The notes under the pieces were generated by a model. It saw only the letters and a program-made list of their open reading frames with translations, had not been told where the DNA came from and did no database searches. 64,000 bases of DNA from NCBI RefSeq assembly GCF_009754905.2, contig NZ_CP066775.1, positions 3,633,785-3,697,784 of the forward strand, in the 5' to 3' direction. The number at the start of each line of letters is the position of its first letter. Position 1 is the first letter of the stretch. This DNA comes from Mucilaginibacter ginkgonis. GTDB taxonomy: Bacteria; Bacteroidota; Bacteroidia; Sphingobacteriales; Sphingobacteriaceae. Both the position numbers and the translations under genes were made by a program. Shown here piece by piece: positions 1 to 8,533 of the stretch.

Positions 1-874
1 CCAAGGACTGCTGCGGTACATTGGCAAATTCCTGGCTGTACTTGTCTTTACTGATCATGGAGCGCAGTGCCACACCATAATGATTTACTGTAAGCCAATC
101 CTTAAGAAACTTATTTTCAAAATCGGGCGTGTTGGCAAGGATCAGCACGTTAAGCGGCCTGGTGTCCAACACTTCCAGGGGTATGCCGTCGTTACTAATA
201 GTATCCTTACCGCTTATGGCAAGTAACCTGTAAACGGCGCGGCCAATGTTTTTGGGTTTGGCCTTTAAGTCGAAAGTTGTTGCACCGCCTGTAGGTATTG
301 TGGCGGAATCGAGCGTAGTGCCTAAACCTTTCAGCACCAAATTAATAACGTTATTGGATGGGTTGTTGTACCTGCCCTGCACTGTTAAAGTTTCACCCGC
401 CTTTAACCGTGTGTTCCAGTTTACAGAAGGTATGCCCTGCGGCGGTTTAGGAGAATTAAAATCTACCGGCAGACTGTCCAGTTGCTTAAGCTCATCCTCG
501 CCCAGTCCGAAACCTAGTATTTTAACGGAAACATAGGCTGGCTTTGCGTTTGTGATATCCTGTAAGCCGTTTATCAATTTTGCCTTGGGGTAGGTCTTTG
601 CGATCGATTTACTGAGGGTTACAACGGTGTCGTTTCGTGAAATGCTATCCGCGTTAAAACCATCGGTAAGCAAAACAGCCTGTTTGCCATTAACGCTGTC
701 GGTTATTGATGAATAGCTTACAGGCAGTATGATACACGCTAAGGCACCGATAGCAAAAAGCACGGCCGCTAAGCGCAGCCACAGATTCCGCTTGTTGGCA
801 CGAATGATTTCCCGCCACACCGCAAAAATGGCAAGCAAAATACAGACGATGATAATGATATAAGTTTGGTTCAT
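1..874 (-). CDS. Membrane protein of the MoxR/BatA operon, C-terminal part cut off by the window edge
   Basis: The reverse strand is open from an ATG at 874 to the window edge with no stop, giving at least 291 residues. The start overlaps the stop of the upstream gene by one base (TAATG), so the two are probably translationally coupled. The N-terminus has two hydrophobic segments at about residues 4-20 and 33-52, separated by a basic stretch (WREIIRANKR), and is followed by a soluble, probably periplasmic region. I see no catalytic motif in the part present. Genes in this operon position in Bacteroidota are often large proteins with two N-terminal membrane spans followed by a von Willebrand-like or glutamine amidotransferase-like region, but that part lies outside the window. 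Function is unknown; its place in an envelope-related MoxR operon is the only context. Confidence 0.75.
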   Translation of the reverse strand, partial: MNQTYIIIIVCILLAIFAVWREIIRANKRNLWLRLAAVLFAIGALACIILPVSYSSITDSVNGKQAVLLTDGFNADSISRNDTVVTLSKSIAKTYPKAKLINGLQDITNAKPAYVSVKILGFGLGEDELKQLDSLPVDFNSPKPPQGIPSVNWNTRLKAGETLTVQGRYNNPSNNVINLVLKGLGTTLDSATIPTGGATTFDLKAKPKNIGRAVYRLLAISGKDTISNDGIPLEVLDTRPLNVLILANTPDFENKFLKDWLTVNHYGVALRSMISKDKYSQEFANVPQQSL

Positions 875-2988
875 TACCTGTTAATCTTGCTTAAGTTTTT
901 AAAGTAGCCCTGGCTTAGACCAAAGTCTGTACCCGAAGTTGAGGTCGGCATTTGCTGACGTGCAGGCAATAATTTTTGGATACCCGTTTCGGCACGGGCG
1001 ATATTGGCCGGGGTCAACTTACCGGAAAGAATATTTTTAAAAGCCGTTACAGCGGGCAGATACCCCCGTGGATCTGTGCTTGCTTTTGCGCCAACTTGCT
1101 GGGCAGCAATTTGCAGTGAATGTTTATCAGCGGAGCTCAAGTTAGCATCTGTTTTCAATTGCTCTAATATCACAACAGCTTTTTGCAGGGCTGCATATTT
1201 ATCGGGCTGCTGTTGCGCGTCTTCATGAGCAACAGGCTGTGCAATCTTAGTAAGGTCGCCGGTAAGTCGTTTCTCCGGTTTCAGCGGAGTGGTCTTGTAA
1301 CCGGTTTTGGCCACGTATGACCTCGACTTTTGCTGCAAGTCCTTTAGTAAGGTTAATGCTTTAAATTCAAATGGCAGTGCATCCTGCGGTTTGTATAAGC
1401 GAAGCTGCAATTCTGCTTTCCACATTTCAGATAGTGTCGCCTTTAACTGCGCTTTAGCGGTAGGTTCGAGGAAAGTGGCATCTTCTGCGTTGTCATGTTT
1501 ATCGGTATAGGCGTCCATAATCTTTCCGGCATTGCTAAAATTCTCGGCTTTGCCCAGGTCGCTTCCGGCTTCTTCGCCTATGTTAGATTCGTCTTCTTCG
1601 CCCAAAAACTTGCCGTAACGTAAGCGCAGCAGCTTTTGGTCTGTAGCCAGTTCATTCGAACGCTTATTAAATTCTGCTCTGCTGATGCTGTCTCTGGCGT
1701 GCAGTAGATTCTGGCTGTCAATAATGATCTGGCGTTCGCTGCGGAAAAATTCGGGTTTAAGGTTTACACCGGATACAATGCCGTCCATAGTTAACAATGC
1801 CGCGGTATCCTGGATAGAAACAATGTAAACATCTGTTTTGCTGACCTGCTGATGCGTATCTACTGCTTGAATATAAAAATACAACTCGTCGCCCGGTGCC
1901 ATGCCTAGTTTGGAAAGATCAAGGGTTTTGGATAAGCTATAATCTTTGTCGTGCCCGCTGAAACTTTGATCGAAGTTTAATTTATACTCCTTGAATTTTA
2001 CAGCCTCGCCCGAGCCCGTAGCCACAGTTGCACCTATGATACTGCCTGCAACGCCATAGTCGTCATTAACAGATACAGCAATGTTGACAATAGGCTGCCT
2101 GCCGGCTTCAATGTGGGTATATTGCTTTGGTGTCTTGATCCTGATGACAGGCGGGGCGTCTTTATTGATATTGATAGCATACAGGTCTGACAATTTACCG
2201 TCAATATTAACCTGGTAAGAACCGCCGGCAGTGACCCCTTTTGCTGCCGACCAATGCCGTTTGTCTTTACCGGCGCGCATCGCTATAACTTGTTTTTCGT
2301 CAAAAATGAGCTTGATATCTTTTACGTCGAGGTTAGTTTCTAAGTTCCAGCTGATGGTAGACCCTTCTTCGGCGTCTATTGTAAAACGGCTTTGCGTGCG
2401 CAGCGAACGGCCTGTATAAGCAGGCGGCGTGATCCTGATGTCCGCAGAACTTATCTCAGGTAAAATCTTTTCAGGCGGAAGGTTCTTGGCGCCTAACGTA
2501 GATGTTGCTGCAAAATTTTGAAGCGCCGCATACCATTTAACGGGCAAATGAGTCAAAATTTGAGAAAATACCACAGCCGTAAATAAAGCGATGATGGAAA
2601 CTTTAAATGTGCTGCGCAATTGGGCAGGCGCGTTGGGTACATCGCGCAATGCGTTTTGTACTTTGCTTACCTGTAAACGCTCCAACAAACTAAGGCTGTC
2701 GGCCGGTTTAAGGGCTAAACTGCTGCTTTCCTCTAATTGCGGATAAGTTTGGTCTAAGAACGCAAGCACCTGATTAGTCTGCACTTTCCAGAATCTGTGA
2801 ATTAAGCCGACTATTAAAACTGCAAACAGGAAGACAGGGATAGCATACGAGTAAGAAAGTCCGAATACGATGTGTAGAGTAGTGCCAACCGCGAAGGCTA
2901 TCGCAAAGCACAGGATCAGGTCCGCGTTTACGCGGTTCATTACCCATCGGCGCCGTATAGTTGCAATTTTATTTGCGCCCTCAGCCAT
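874..2988 (-). CDS. DUF4175-like three-TM envelope protein of the MoxR operon
   Basis: 704 residues. Three hydrophobic segments are visible near residues 23-42, 47-66 and 128-148, then a long hydrophilic region rich in charged residues and predicted helix toward the C-terminus (about 420-700), including an acidic cluster near 465-480. The layout, an N-terminal membrane anchor with a large exported tail, resembles DUF4175-type proteins found in MoxR/BatA operons; I am inferring this from layout and context rather than from a clear motif. The start overlaps the upstream BatA-like gene by 8 bp and the stop overlaps the next start by 1 bp, so it is inside a tight operon. Precise role is unknown; genes of this group are linked to envelope integrity or stress tolerance. 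Confidence 0.7.
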   Translation of the reverse strand: MAEGANKIATIRRRWVMNRVNADLILCFAIAFAVGTTLHIVFGLSYSYAIPVFLFAVLIVGLIHRFWKVQTNQVLAFLDQTYPQLEESSSLALKPADSLSLLERLQVSKVQNALRDVPNAPAQLRSTFKVSIIALFTAVVFSQILTHLPVKWYAALQNFAATSTLGAKNLPPEKILPEISSADIRITPPAYTGRSLRTQSRFTIDAEEGSTISWNLETNLDVKDIKLIFDEKQVIAMRAGKDKRHWSAAKGVTAGGSYQVNIDGKLSDLYAININKDAPPVIRIKTPKQYTHIEAGRQPIVNIAVSVNDDYGVAGSIIGATVATGSGEAVKFKEYKLNFDQSFSGHDKDYSLSKTLDLSKLGMAPGDELYFYIQAVDTHQQVSKTDVYIVSIQDTAALLTMDGIVSGVNLKPEFFRSERQIIIDSQNLLHARDSISRAEFNKRSNELATDQKLLRLRYGKFLGEEDESNIGEEAGSDLGKAENFSNAGKIMDAYTDKHDNAEDATFLEPTAKAQLKATLSEMWKAELQLRLYKPQDALPFEFKALTLLKDLQQKSRSYVAKTGYKTTPLKPEKRLTGDLTKIAQPVAHEDAQQQPDKYAALQKAVVILEQLKTDANLSSADKHSLQIAAQQVGAKASTDPRGYLPAVTAFKNILSGKLTPANIARAETGIQKLLPARQQMPTSTSGTDFGLSQGYFKNLSKINR

Positions 2989-4498
2989 TTGCTTCTACCA
3001 CTTTATTTGATGTTGCCAGCCATCGTTCAGCAAAAAATAATAACGCCAACGCGATCCAGAAATAAAAGGCCAGCTCTTTTTGCATGGCGAACTTTTTCGC
3101 AATTGCGGTTTTTTGAGACGTCTTGACCGGCATCATCTCATCGGCTGACATCTTCCGCCTGTCGAATTTAGAGAAGTCGGCTGCGGTGCCGCCAAACACC
3201 AATTGCAGCATTAGTTGCGGGAAAACGCTGCTCCAAACCAGATCATTATAAGCCGGGCTAAACCGCGTCTGAAATTTATAAAGCATTGCGTTGCCTTTTT
3301 TTATTGAAGATAAAAGCGCATTGCCATAGCCGTCGCGCCATATCGCCTCGCCACCCTGATTAACACTAATAGTTTTAAAAATTGCGGTTTGCTCGTTGCC
3401 GGATGGCAAAGCGTACATTTTTGCGCTAACCATATTGGTTGCAGCAAGGTTTTGCTTACCTTTTTGGTAGATAAACACGTCTGCGTTGCTATCAAACAAC
3501 CTCGTCGGTACAGCCTGTTCGGATAACCAGAATACCCAGTTTTGCTCAGACGGAATTGGTGAACCGTTACCATAGACCTTTATTGAATACCGCCGCCTGC
3601 TAAATTGGCCTGCAGCCTCGAGCGCCGCTTTTAAATACTTTGCATCGTCCTGAAAATGGTCGGTATAAATGGCTATGTGCACCGCAGATGTATCAACCGT
3701 AAAAGATGTTGCCGGGTGCTGACTGAGACTAACCACGGCCCTGCCGTTTTTTACATCTACCTTGTATTCGTCATCGCCTTTTTCTGATTGAATGGTAGTG
3801 TAATCAAAACGAATTCCCGACGGGTTGCTTTTGCCCTTAACTACGCTAATTGTCTTATCATTACTAAACCAGGCACTTTGTACCCACTGCGCGCTGCTAT
3901 CAGCAGTTGCATAAGTTTGCCAGTGAAGATTAAGATCTGCTTCGGGCTTGTCACCTGCAAAATGTTTCCGCTCATTTGAAGTATAAAGATAAATAGGTAC
4001 ATCAGCGGCTACTTTAGCATCTAATTCCCTGATCAATGACCAATAGTTATCTGCGGCGTTTCCTGGTTTCGATAAACTCGTGTCTTTTTGTTTAATGAGG
4101 TTTGCCAAATCAACCTTTGGAAAACTATCGTTAAAAAAGTGAAACTCATATCCTTTTTGTAAAAGTGAGTCTATGGGCTTTTTAAATTGGGTGTATCCCA
4201 CTTTAAAATCTTCCCTAGGAAATAGTACCCACCCGGCAGGTTTCTTAGTTTTAAGCTGCTGCTGCAAGAAAGGTTGCGCCAAAAGAAAAGCTATTAAGGC
4301 AAGTAATAAACAGCGTAGCATTAAAAGCGGTATATCGGTCAATTTGAAACTGCGGCTGCTTTTACGTGACGCTTCTGAAATGAGAGAAATGCTGCCCACC
4401 TTAAGCACGCGTCCTGGCTTGATATTCCACAGGTGAATAACCAGCGGGATGGCCAGGGCAGCAAGTGCGGAAAACCAAATGGGATTTAAAAATTGCAT
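2981..4498 (-). CDS. BatA-domain (aerotolerance N-terminal domain) membrane protein
   Basis: 505 residues. The N-terminus (MQFLNPIWFSALAALAIPLV, then IHLWNIKPGR) is the classic BatA N-terminal signature: a proline-containing first membrane span followed by HLWN and a basic stretch. A second span lies at about 58-77 and a third near the C-terminus at about 480-497, so the middle 400 residues are probably periplasmic. In this family the middle portion is often a degenerate von Willebrand-like region; I see no intact DxSxS metal site here. The gene abuts the DUF58 gene upstream (stop and next start adjacent at 4498/4499) and overlaps the next gene by 8 bp. BatA-type proteins act with MoxR ATPases and DUF58 proteins, probably at the inner membrane; the client is unknown. 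Confidence 0.85.
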   Translation of the reverse strand: MQFLNPIWFSALAALAIPLVIHLWNIKPGRVLKVGSISLISEASRKSSRSFKLTDIPLLMLRCLLLALIAFLLAQPFLQQQLKTKKPAGWVLFPREDFKVGYTQFKKPIDSLLQKGYEFHFFNDSFPKVDLANLIKQKDTSLSKPGNAADNYWSLIRELDAKVAADVPIYLYTSNERKHFAGDKPEADLNLHWQTYATADSSAQWVQSAWFSNDKTISVVKGKSNPSGIRFDYTTIQSEKGDDEYKVDVKNGRAVVSLSQHPATSFTVDTSAVHIAIYTDHFQDDAKYLKAALEAAGQFSRRRYSIKVYGNGSPIPSEQNWVFWLSEQAVPTRLFDSNADVFIYQKGKQNLAATNMVSAKMYALPSGNEQTAIFKTISVNQGGEAIWRDGYGNALLSSIKKGNAMLYKFQTRFSPAYNDLVWSSVFPQLMLQLVFGGTAADFSKFDRRKMSADEMMPVKTSQKTAIAKKFAMQKELAFYFWIALALLFFAERWLATSNKVVEANG

Positions 4499-5377
4499 TT
4501 ATATCCCCTTTTTTCTTTGAACCAAAAAATCACGTAATGCAATATCTAACGGTTGAGATGTATCAAGCATGCGGTAGTAAATGCGCTTGTTTAACAACTG
4601 CGACTTGATGTTCTGCAGATGCACTATTAATCTCTCAGCATAAGTTTTTTTCGCCTGTATAGTGTCGATCTCGACAGTCTCACCGGTTTCCAGATCTTCA
4701 AGCGCAGAGTAACCGCCAAAATCAAAGTCGATCTCATTCTTTCCCATCAGGTGAAACACAATTACTTCGTGCTTCAACGCCGACAGCGAATCCAGAAGTT
4801 TAAATATCTCATCATTGTGCTGGTACATATCAGTAATAAAAACCAGCATTTCTTTGCGGCCGGCGCCCGCGAAAAGTTCCTTGTAATTTACCGGTTTAGT
4901 AAATGTACCCGACGGGGAAATGTTATCCAGCTGATAAAAAATACGTTGTAAATGTTGCGGGTCGTTTTTAGACGCGAGCGTAAAAAGATCGCCCTCGCGG
5001 AAAATATACAAACCGGACGCGTCGCCCTGTTGGGTAACCAGATAGGCAAGCGATGCCGCTAACCAGCGTGCATAATCTATCTTTTTTATTCCGCCATCTG
5101 TGTGGTTCATAGACGCGCTTGCGTCTATTAAAAAGCGGACGGAAATGCTCGTTTCTACTTCAGATTCGCGGATATAATAGCGGTCGCTGCGGGCAAACAT
5201 GCGCCAATCCAGCCAGCGCAGATCGTCGCCCGGCTGGTAGCTGCGGTACTGGCTAAACTCTAATCCCGGCCCTTTGACAGTACTTTTATTATACCCGTTC
5301 ATAAAGCCATCGATCACCGTTTTCGCCAGCAAGGGCAAATTCTTTATGGTGGTTAATACTTTTGGGTCTAATTGCAT
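4499..5377 (-). CDS. DUF58 domain protein (von Willebrand-like partner of MoxR)
   Basis: 292 residues from the ATG at 5377. The DUF58 core is clear: GPGLEFSQYRSYQPGDDLRW and the following LDWRMFARSD at about residues 36-64, then a metal-site-like DASASM at 85-90 in a von Willebrand A-like fold. No signal peptide or membrane span, so cytoplasmic. DUF58 proteins are partners of the MoxR AAA+ ATPase encoded just upstream and of the BatA-type membrane protein just downstream. The open frame extends upstream to a GTG at 5386, but those three codons lie inside a dispersed palindromic repeat (5381-5409), so the ATG is the better start. It is 165 bp from the moxR stop, with a repeat pair in the gap. 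Confidence 0.9.
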   Translation of the reverse strand: MQLDPKVLTTIKNLPLLAKTVIDGFMNGYNKSTVKGPGLEFSQYRSYQPGDDLRWLDWRMFARSDRYYIRESEVETSISVRFLIDASASMNHTDGGIKKIDYARWLAASLAYLVTQQGDASGLYIFREGDLFTLASKNDPQHLQRIFYQLDNISPSGTFTKPVNYKELFAGAGRKEMLVFITDMYQHNDEIFKLLDSLSALKHEVIVFHLMGKNEIDFDFGGYSALEDLETGETVEIDTIQAKKTYAERLIVHLQNIKSQLLNKRIYYRMLDTSQPLDIALRDFLVQRKKGI

Positions 5378-5380
5378 AAG

Positions 5381-5535
5381 CCTCACCCCACCCTCTCCAA
5401 AGGAGAGGGCTTTTGGTTGTTTGATTTATCTTTTTTTAACACTTAAAGATTAATAATTTCTTTGTTTTTGCCAATGCCTTTCAAATACGTGCAAAGATTT
5501 TAATGCCCTCTCCTTTGGAGAGGGTTTGGGTGAGG
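5381..5535. repeat. Inverted pair of palindromic repeats (family A, copy 1)
   Basis: Two palindromes face each other between moxR and the DUF58 gene. The first arm has CCCTCTCC-AAA-GGAGAGGG at 5391-5409 preceded by CCTCACCCCA; the second has CCCTCTCC-TTT-GGAGAGGG at 5506-5524 followed by TTTGGGTGAGG. The second is close to the reverse complement of the first. The same motif pair occurs at 57286-57390. The roughly 95 bp between them shows no gene. The layout is like bacterial BIMEs (paired REP palindromes); mobilisation by a RAYT-type transposase is an inference, and no such gene is in the window. Confidence 0.85.
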
Positions 5536-5542
5536 ACTTTCA

Positions 5543-6577
5543 TCAGATCGCCTTCGGCCTTGTAACCAGTTTTAAAAGTTCCGCCGTCGCCACGTCAGAC
5601 GTGATACCTTCGGCTTCTGCTTTAAAATTCATCAAAATTCGATGGCGTAAAACGGGTATAGCCATGGCGTGGATGTCTTCCATTAAAACCGCGTAGCGGC
5701 CTTTTAGCAATGCACGTGCTTTGGCTGTTAAAATTAAGGCTTGGCCTGCACGCGGACCCGCACCCCAGCGTACCCACTCTTTAACATAATCCACCGTAGT
5801 AGTGTCCGGCCGGGTGGCGCGAATAATGCTGCTCACATATTTAACCAAGTCTTCGCTTATGCTTACCTGGCGTACTAAAGCCTGCGCCTGCTGGATCTCT
5901 TCGGCAGTGATAACCGGGGTCACCTCTGCTTTCTTTGTGCCTGTAGTGCGGTTCAATACCTCAAATTCTTCCTGCTCTGTCGGATAACCAATTTTTATCA
6001 GCAATAGAAACCGGTCGAGTTGGGCTTCCGGCAACGGATATGTCCCCGCCTGCTCAATAGGGTTCTGCGTAGCGAGTATAAAAAACGGCTTGTCGAGCGG
6101 ATAGGTTTGCCCGCCGTAGGTCACCTCAAACTCCTGCATAGCTTCCAATAAGGCAGATTGTGTTTTTGGTGGTGTACGGTTGATCTCGTCTGCAAGGATG
6201 ATATTGGCAAACAGCGGCCCTTTGTTAAACTTGAAGAAGCGCTTGCCCGTTACGTGGTCCTCTTCTAAAATCTCTGTGCCCACAATGTCTGTCGGCATCA
6301 AGTCGGGCGTAAATTGTATCCTTCGGAAAGCCAAGTGCAGTGCCTGCGACATGGTTTTTACGATCAGGGTTTTGGCCAGGCCCGGCACACCTTCTAAAAG
6401 GCAGTGTCCGCCTGCTAAAAACGCTACCAAAAGTTCATCTAAAATGGCGTCCTGCCCAACAATAACTTTCTGTATTTCTGTTTTAAGCTGCGGCAGTTTT
6501 GCCAGCAGCGTTTTAACATCATTCTCGGTAAGTTCCAAAATAAAAGGGGTGTTAATAGGATATTTATTTCCTGACAC
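5543..6577 (-). CDS. MoxR family AAA+ ATPase
   Basis: 344 residues, typical length. Walker A is GVPGLAKT at residues 63-70 and Walker B is IILADE at 126-131 followed by INR, with the sensor region ATQNPIEQ near 170, all characteristic of MoxR ATPases. MoxR proteins are cytoplasmic chaperone-like ATPases working on von Willebrand-type partners; the DUF58 and BatA-type genes follow directly downstream on the same strand. First gene of a five-gene minus-strand operon that runs off the left edge. It is divergent from the DUF4159 gene at 6712, with 134 bp between start codons carrying both promoters. Confidence 0.95.
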   Translation of the reverse strand: MSGNKYPINTPFILELTENDVKTLLAKLPQLKTEIQKVIVGQDAILDELLVAFLAGGHCLLEGVPGLAKTLIVKTMSQALHLAFRRIQFTPDLMPTDIVGTEILEEDHVTGKRFFKFNKGPLFANIILADEINRTPPKTQSALLEAMQEFEVTYGGQTYPLDKPFFILATQNPIEQAGTYPLPEAQLDRFLLLIKIGYPTEQEEFEVLNRTTGTKKAEVTPVITAEEIQQAQALVRQVSISEDLVKYVSSIIRATRPDTTTVDYVKEWVRWGAGPRAGQALILTAKARALLKGRYAVLMEDIHAMAIPVLRHRILMNFKAEAEGITSDVATAELLKLVTRPKAI

Positions 6578-6711
6578 AATATATCGCCCTTTTAAGGCTT
6601 TTACAATTATGATTGCAAAATACTAAAAGAAGTATCTAAAAAATTACAAGGGCGATAACTGAAAACTGCTTTAGCCGAAAATATTGTACTAATTTTAGGG
6701 TTTAGATATTA

Positions 6712-7338
6712 ATGCCCTTAGCACCAAAATTTACTTTCGCGCGTTTAAGCTACCACTCCGGCGACTGGGATACAGACCAACGCATGCCGTCTAACATTCT
6801 TAACTCGCTGCTGGAGTATACCACCATTCCTATCGAGCTGAAAGAGAAAACTATAGCCCTAAGCAGTCCGGAAATTTTCAACTATCCTTTTACCTATCTA
6901 AGCGGCCATAAACTGGTGCAGTTTGACGCGCAGGAACGGTCGAATTTTAAAAAGTACTTGCAAAACGGAGGTTTTGTGTTTGTTGATGATTGCAACCACG
7001 ACATCGACGGCTTATTTGCCAAATCGTTCGAAACGCAGATGGCTTCGTTGTTCGGCGCAGGCGCGTTAAAGAAAATTCCAAATAACCATCGCATTTATAA
7101 TTCGTTCTTCACATTTGAGAAAGGCCCGCCAAACACATCCTTTGAGTTAAATGGCTGGGGCGACGATCTAATACATGACTACCTTAAAGCCATAGAGATA
7201 AACGGCCGCATTGCAGTTCTATACAGTAATAAAGATTACGGCTGCGAGTGGGATTACGACTTTCGTAACAAGCGTTTCCTTGCTGAAGACAATACCAAAT
7301 TTGGTGTAAATATTGTGGTTTATGCTATGGGGGCGTAG
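6712..7338 (+). CDS. DUF4159 domain protein
   Basis: 208 residues, the usual length for a stand-alone DUF4159 protein. Recognisable family features are FARLSYHSGDWDTD near residue 9, LQNGGFVFVDDCN near 83 and a C-terminal FGVNIVVYAMGA. No signal peptide is evident, so it may be cytoplasmic. DUF4159 is a class-I glutamine-amidotransferase-like fold of unknown activity that recurs beside MoxR/DUF58/BatA genes; here it is divergently transcribed from moxR, which supports a shared process. Function otherwise unknown. Confidence 0.8.
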   Translation: MPLAPKFTFARLSYHSGDWDTDQRMPSNILNSLLEYTTIPIELKEKTIALSSPEIFNYPFTYLSGHKLVQFDAQERSNFKKYLQNGGFVFVDDCNHDIDGLFAKSFETQMASLFGAGALKKIPNNHRIYNSFFTFEKGPPNTSFELNGWGDDLIHDYLKAIEINGRIAVLYSNKDYGCEWDYDFRNKRFLAEDNTKFGVNIVVYAMGA

Positions 7339-7389
7339 GTAGACTATAGGGAATTTGCAGAAAGGTAACTAATGCTTTAGTTTTATTTC

Positions 7390-7674
7390 ATGACCATATC
7401 AATTAACTTACCTGAGGGTTTCGAAATTAGTGAAAATGAAATTTTGATTGCATTAGCAATCGGTTTGTATAGAAGTAGTAAATTGACTTTTGAACAAGCC
7501 GCACAACTTGCAAGGTACAGCTATCAAGATTTTTATAACAAGCTTGAAATCGATAAAATGTTCAAATTGACGGAAACGGAGCATCTATTATCTACAAATG
7601 CCAATAAGAAGCATCTCGACCAATCTATTGCTCAAGTCAACGCTGGCAATGTGATTCCTTTTAAAGAATTATAA
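7390..7674 (+). CDS. UPF0175-like small protein, probable orphan antitoxin
   Basis: 94 residues. The middle (LIALAIGLYRSSKLTFEQAAQLARYSYQDF, about residues 20-48) matches the helix pattern of UPF0175 proteins, in which a short DNA-binding-like helix pair follows an LALxLY motif. The C-terminus (HLDQSIAQVNAGNVIPFKEL) resembles the toxin-binding tail of Phd/RelB-type antitoxins from Bacteroidota. No toxin gene is adjacent: the next gene starts 4 bp downstream and encodes an acid phosphatase, and the previous one is DUF4159. The base composition looks more AT-rich than the flanking genes, which may hint at acquisition. Cytoplasmic. Antitoxin function is an inference. Confidence 0.65.
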   Translation: MTISINLPEGFEISENEILIALAIGLYRSSKLTFEQAAQLARYSYQDFYNKLEIDKMFKLTETEHLLSTNANKKHLDQSIAQVNAGNVIPFKEL

Positions 7675-7678
7675 CCCT

Positions 7679-8464
7679 ATGAAAAACATTCCATTAGCAA
7701 TTTTGCTTTTCTTAACCACTTCCGCATTTGCTCAAAATAACTTGTCCGTTGGCAATAGCGGAAAAGTTTGGTCGGCGGCGTATCAGCAACGGGCGGCTGA
7801 ATATAAAGCTTTATGTTTCCAGGCGTATAACATCGCTAAGATGCGGCTGGACGAGGCAGTTCGGCTGCATAAGAAAGGCAAACCCTTAGCGGTGGTGACC
7901 GACATTGACGAGACGCTGTTAGATAATAGTCCCGAGGGTGCACGTGCCGGTTATGCCAATGAAGGTTTCAATAACACCAAATGGCAGGAGTGGACCGCGC
8001 GTGCAGTGGCGGATACGGTGCCCGGGGCGGCGGAGTTTTTCAAATACGCGGCTAAAAAGCATGTGACCGTTTTTTATATCACCAACCGGGGTGAGAAGGA
8101 ACGTGCGGCTACCTTAAAGAACCTGCAGCTATACGATTTGCCTTTTGCAGATGATGCACATCTTTTTTTGCGTGACAAAGTTTCGAGTAAGGAAACGAGG
8201 CGCCAAATAGTATTGGCCAGGTACAATATTGTGTTGTTATGTGGTGATAACCTGCCCGATTTTGACGTATTGTATGATAACCCAAAAAGTGAGGAAGGCC
8301 GTGCTGAGGTAACGCACAAGTTAAAAGCACAGTTTGGAAAAAAATATATCGTTATACCGAACCCATCCTACGGCGACTGGGAAAATGGCTTATATGATTT
8401 TAGGAGCAAATTGACTAACGGGCAAAAGGACTCTTTAATAAGGGCGAAAGTAAAAACACAGTAA
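7679..8464 (+). CDS. Class C acid phosphatase / 5'-nucleotidase, lipoprotein e(P4) family
   Basis: 261 residues with a Sec signal peptide ending near residue 19 (SAFAQ). The HAD-type catalytic motif TDIDETLLDNS places the nucleophile and acid/base aspartates at about residues 75 and 77; TNRG near 140 and CGDNLPDFD near 185 supply the later HAD motifs. Family members are exported phosphomonoesterases that dephosphorylate nucleotides such as NMN or 5'-nucleotides. The signal region lacks a cysteine at the cleavage site, so this one looks periplasmic rather than lipid-anchored. It follows the small antitoxin-like gene by 4 bp and could be cotranscribed with it. Confidence 0.88.
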   Translation: MKNIPLAILLFLTTSAFAQNNLSVGNSGKVWSAAYQQRAAEYKALCFQAYNIAKMRLDEAVRLHKKGKPLAVVTDIDETLLDNSPEGARAGYANEGFNNTKWQEWTARAVADTVPGAAEFFKYAAKKHVTVFYITNRGEKERAATLKNLQLYDLPFADDAHLFLRDKVSSKETRRQIVLARYNIVLLCGDNLPDFDVLYDNPKSEEGRAEVTHKLKAQFGKKYIVIPNPSYGDWENGLYDFRSKLTNGQKDSLIRAKVKTQ

Positions 8465-8467
8465 CAT

Positions 8468-8515
8468 TAACTTTGCGTTAAGCAGTTAATTCTCAAAGGT
8501 CAATCGTTAGCTTTG
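8468..8515 (+). promoter_or_regulatory. Two candidate Bacteroidota -7 elements upstream of the YncE/phosphatase gene
   Basis: TAACTTTG at 8468-8475 and TAGCTTTG at 8508-8515 both match the Bacteroidota -7 consensus TAnnTTTG. The second lies 18 bp before the ATG at 8534 and has TTA instead of TTG about 19 bp upstream. The match is to sequence only. Confidence 0.45.
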
Positions 8516-8533
8516 TCATAGTCAAAATCTGCT

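Noticed and set aside
246..536. Plus-strand open frame of 96 residues
   Set aside because: Lies antisense to the partial membrane protein gene of the MoxR operon, has no start context and shows codon use of a shadow frame.
5378..5386. GTG start extending the DUF58 gene
   Set aside because: The three extra codons come from a dispersed palindromic repeat; the ATG at 5377 starts a normal N-terminus.
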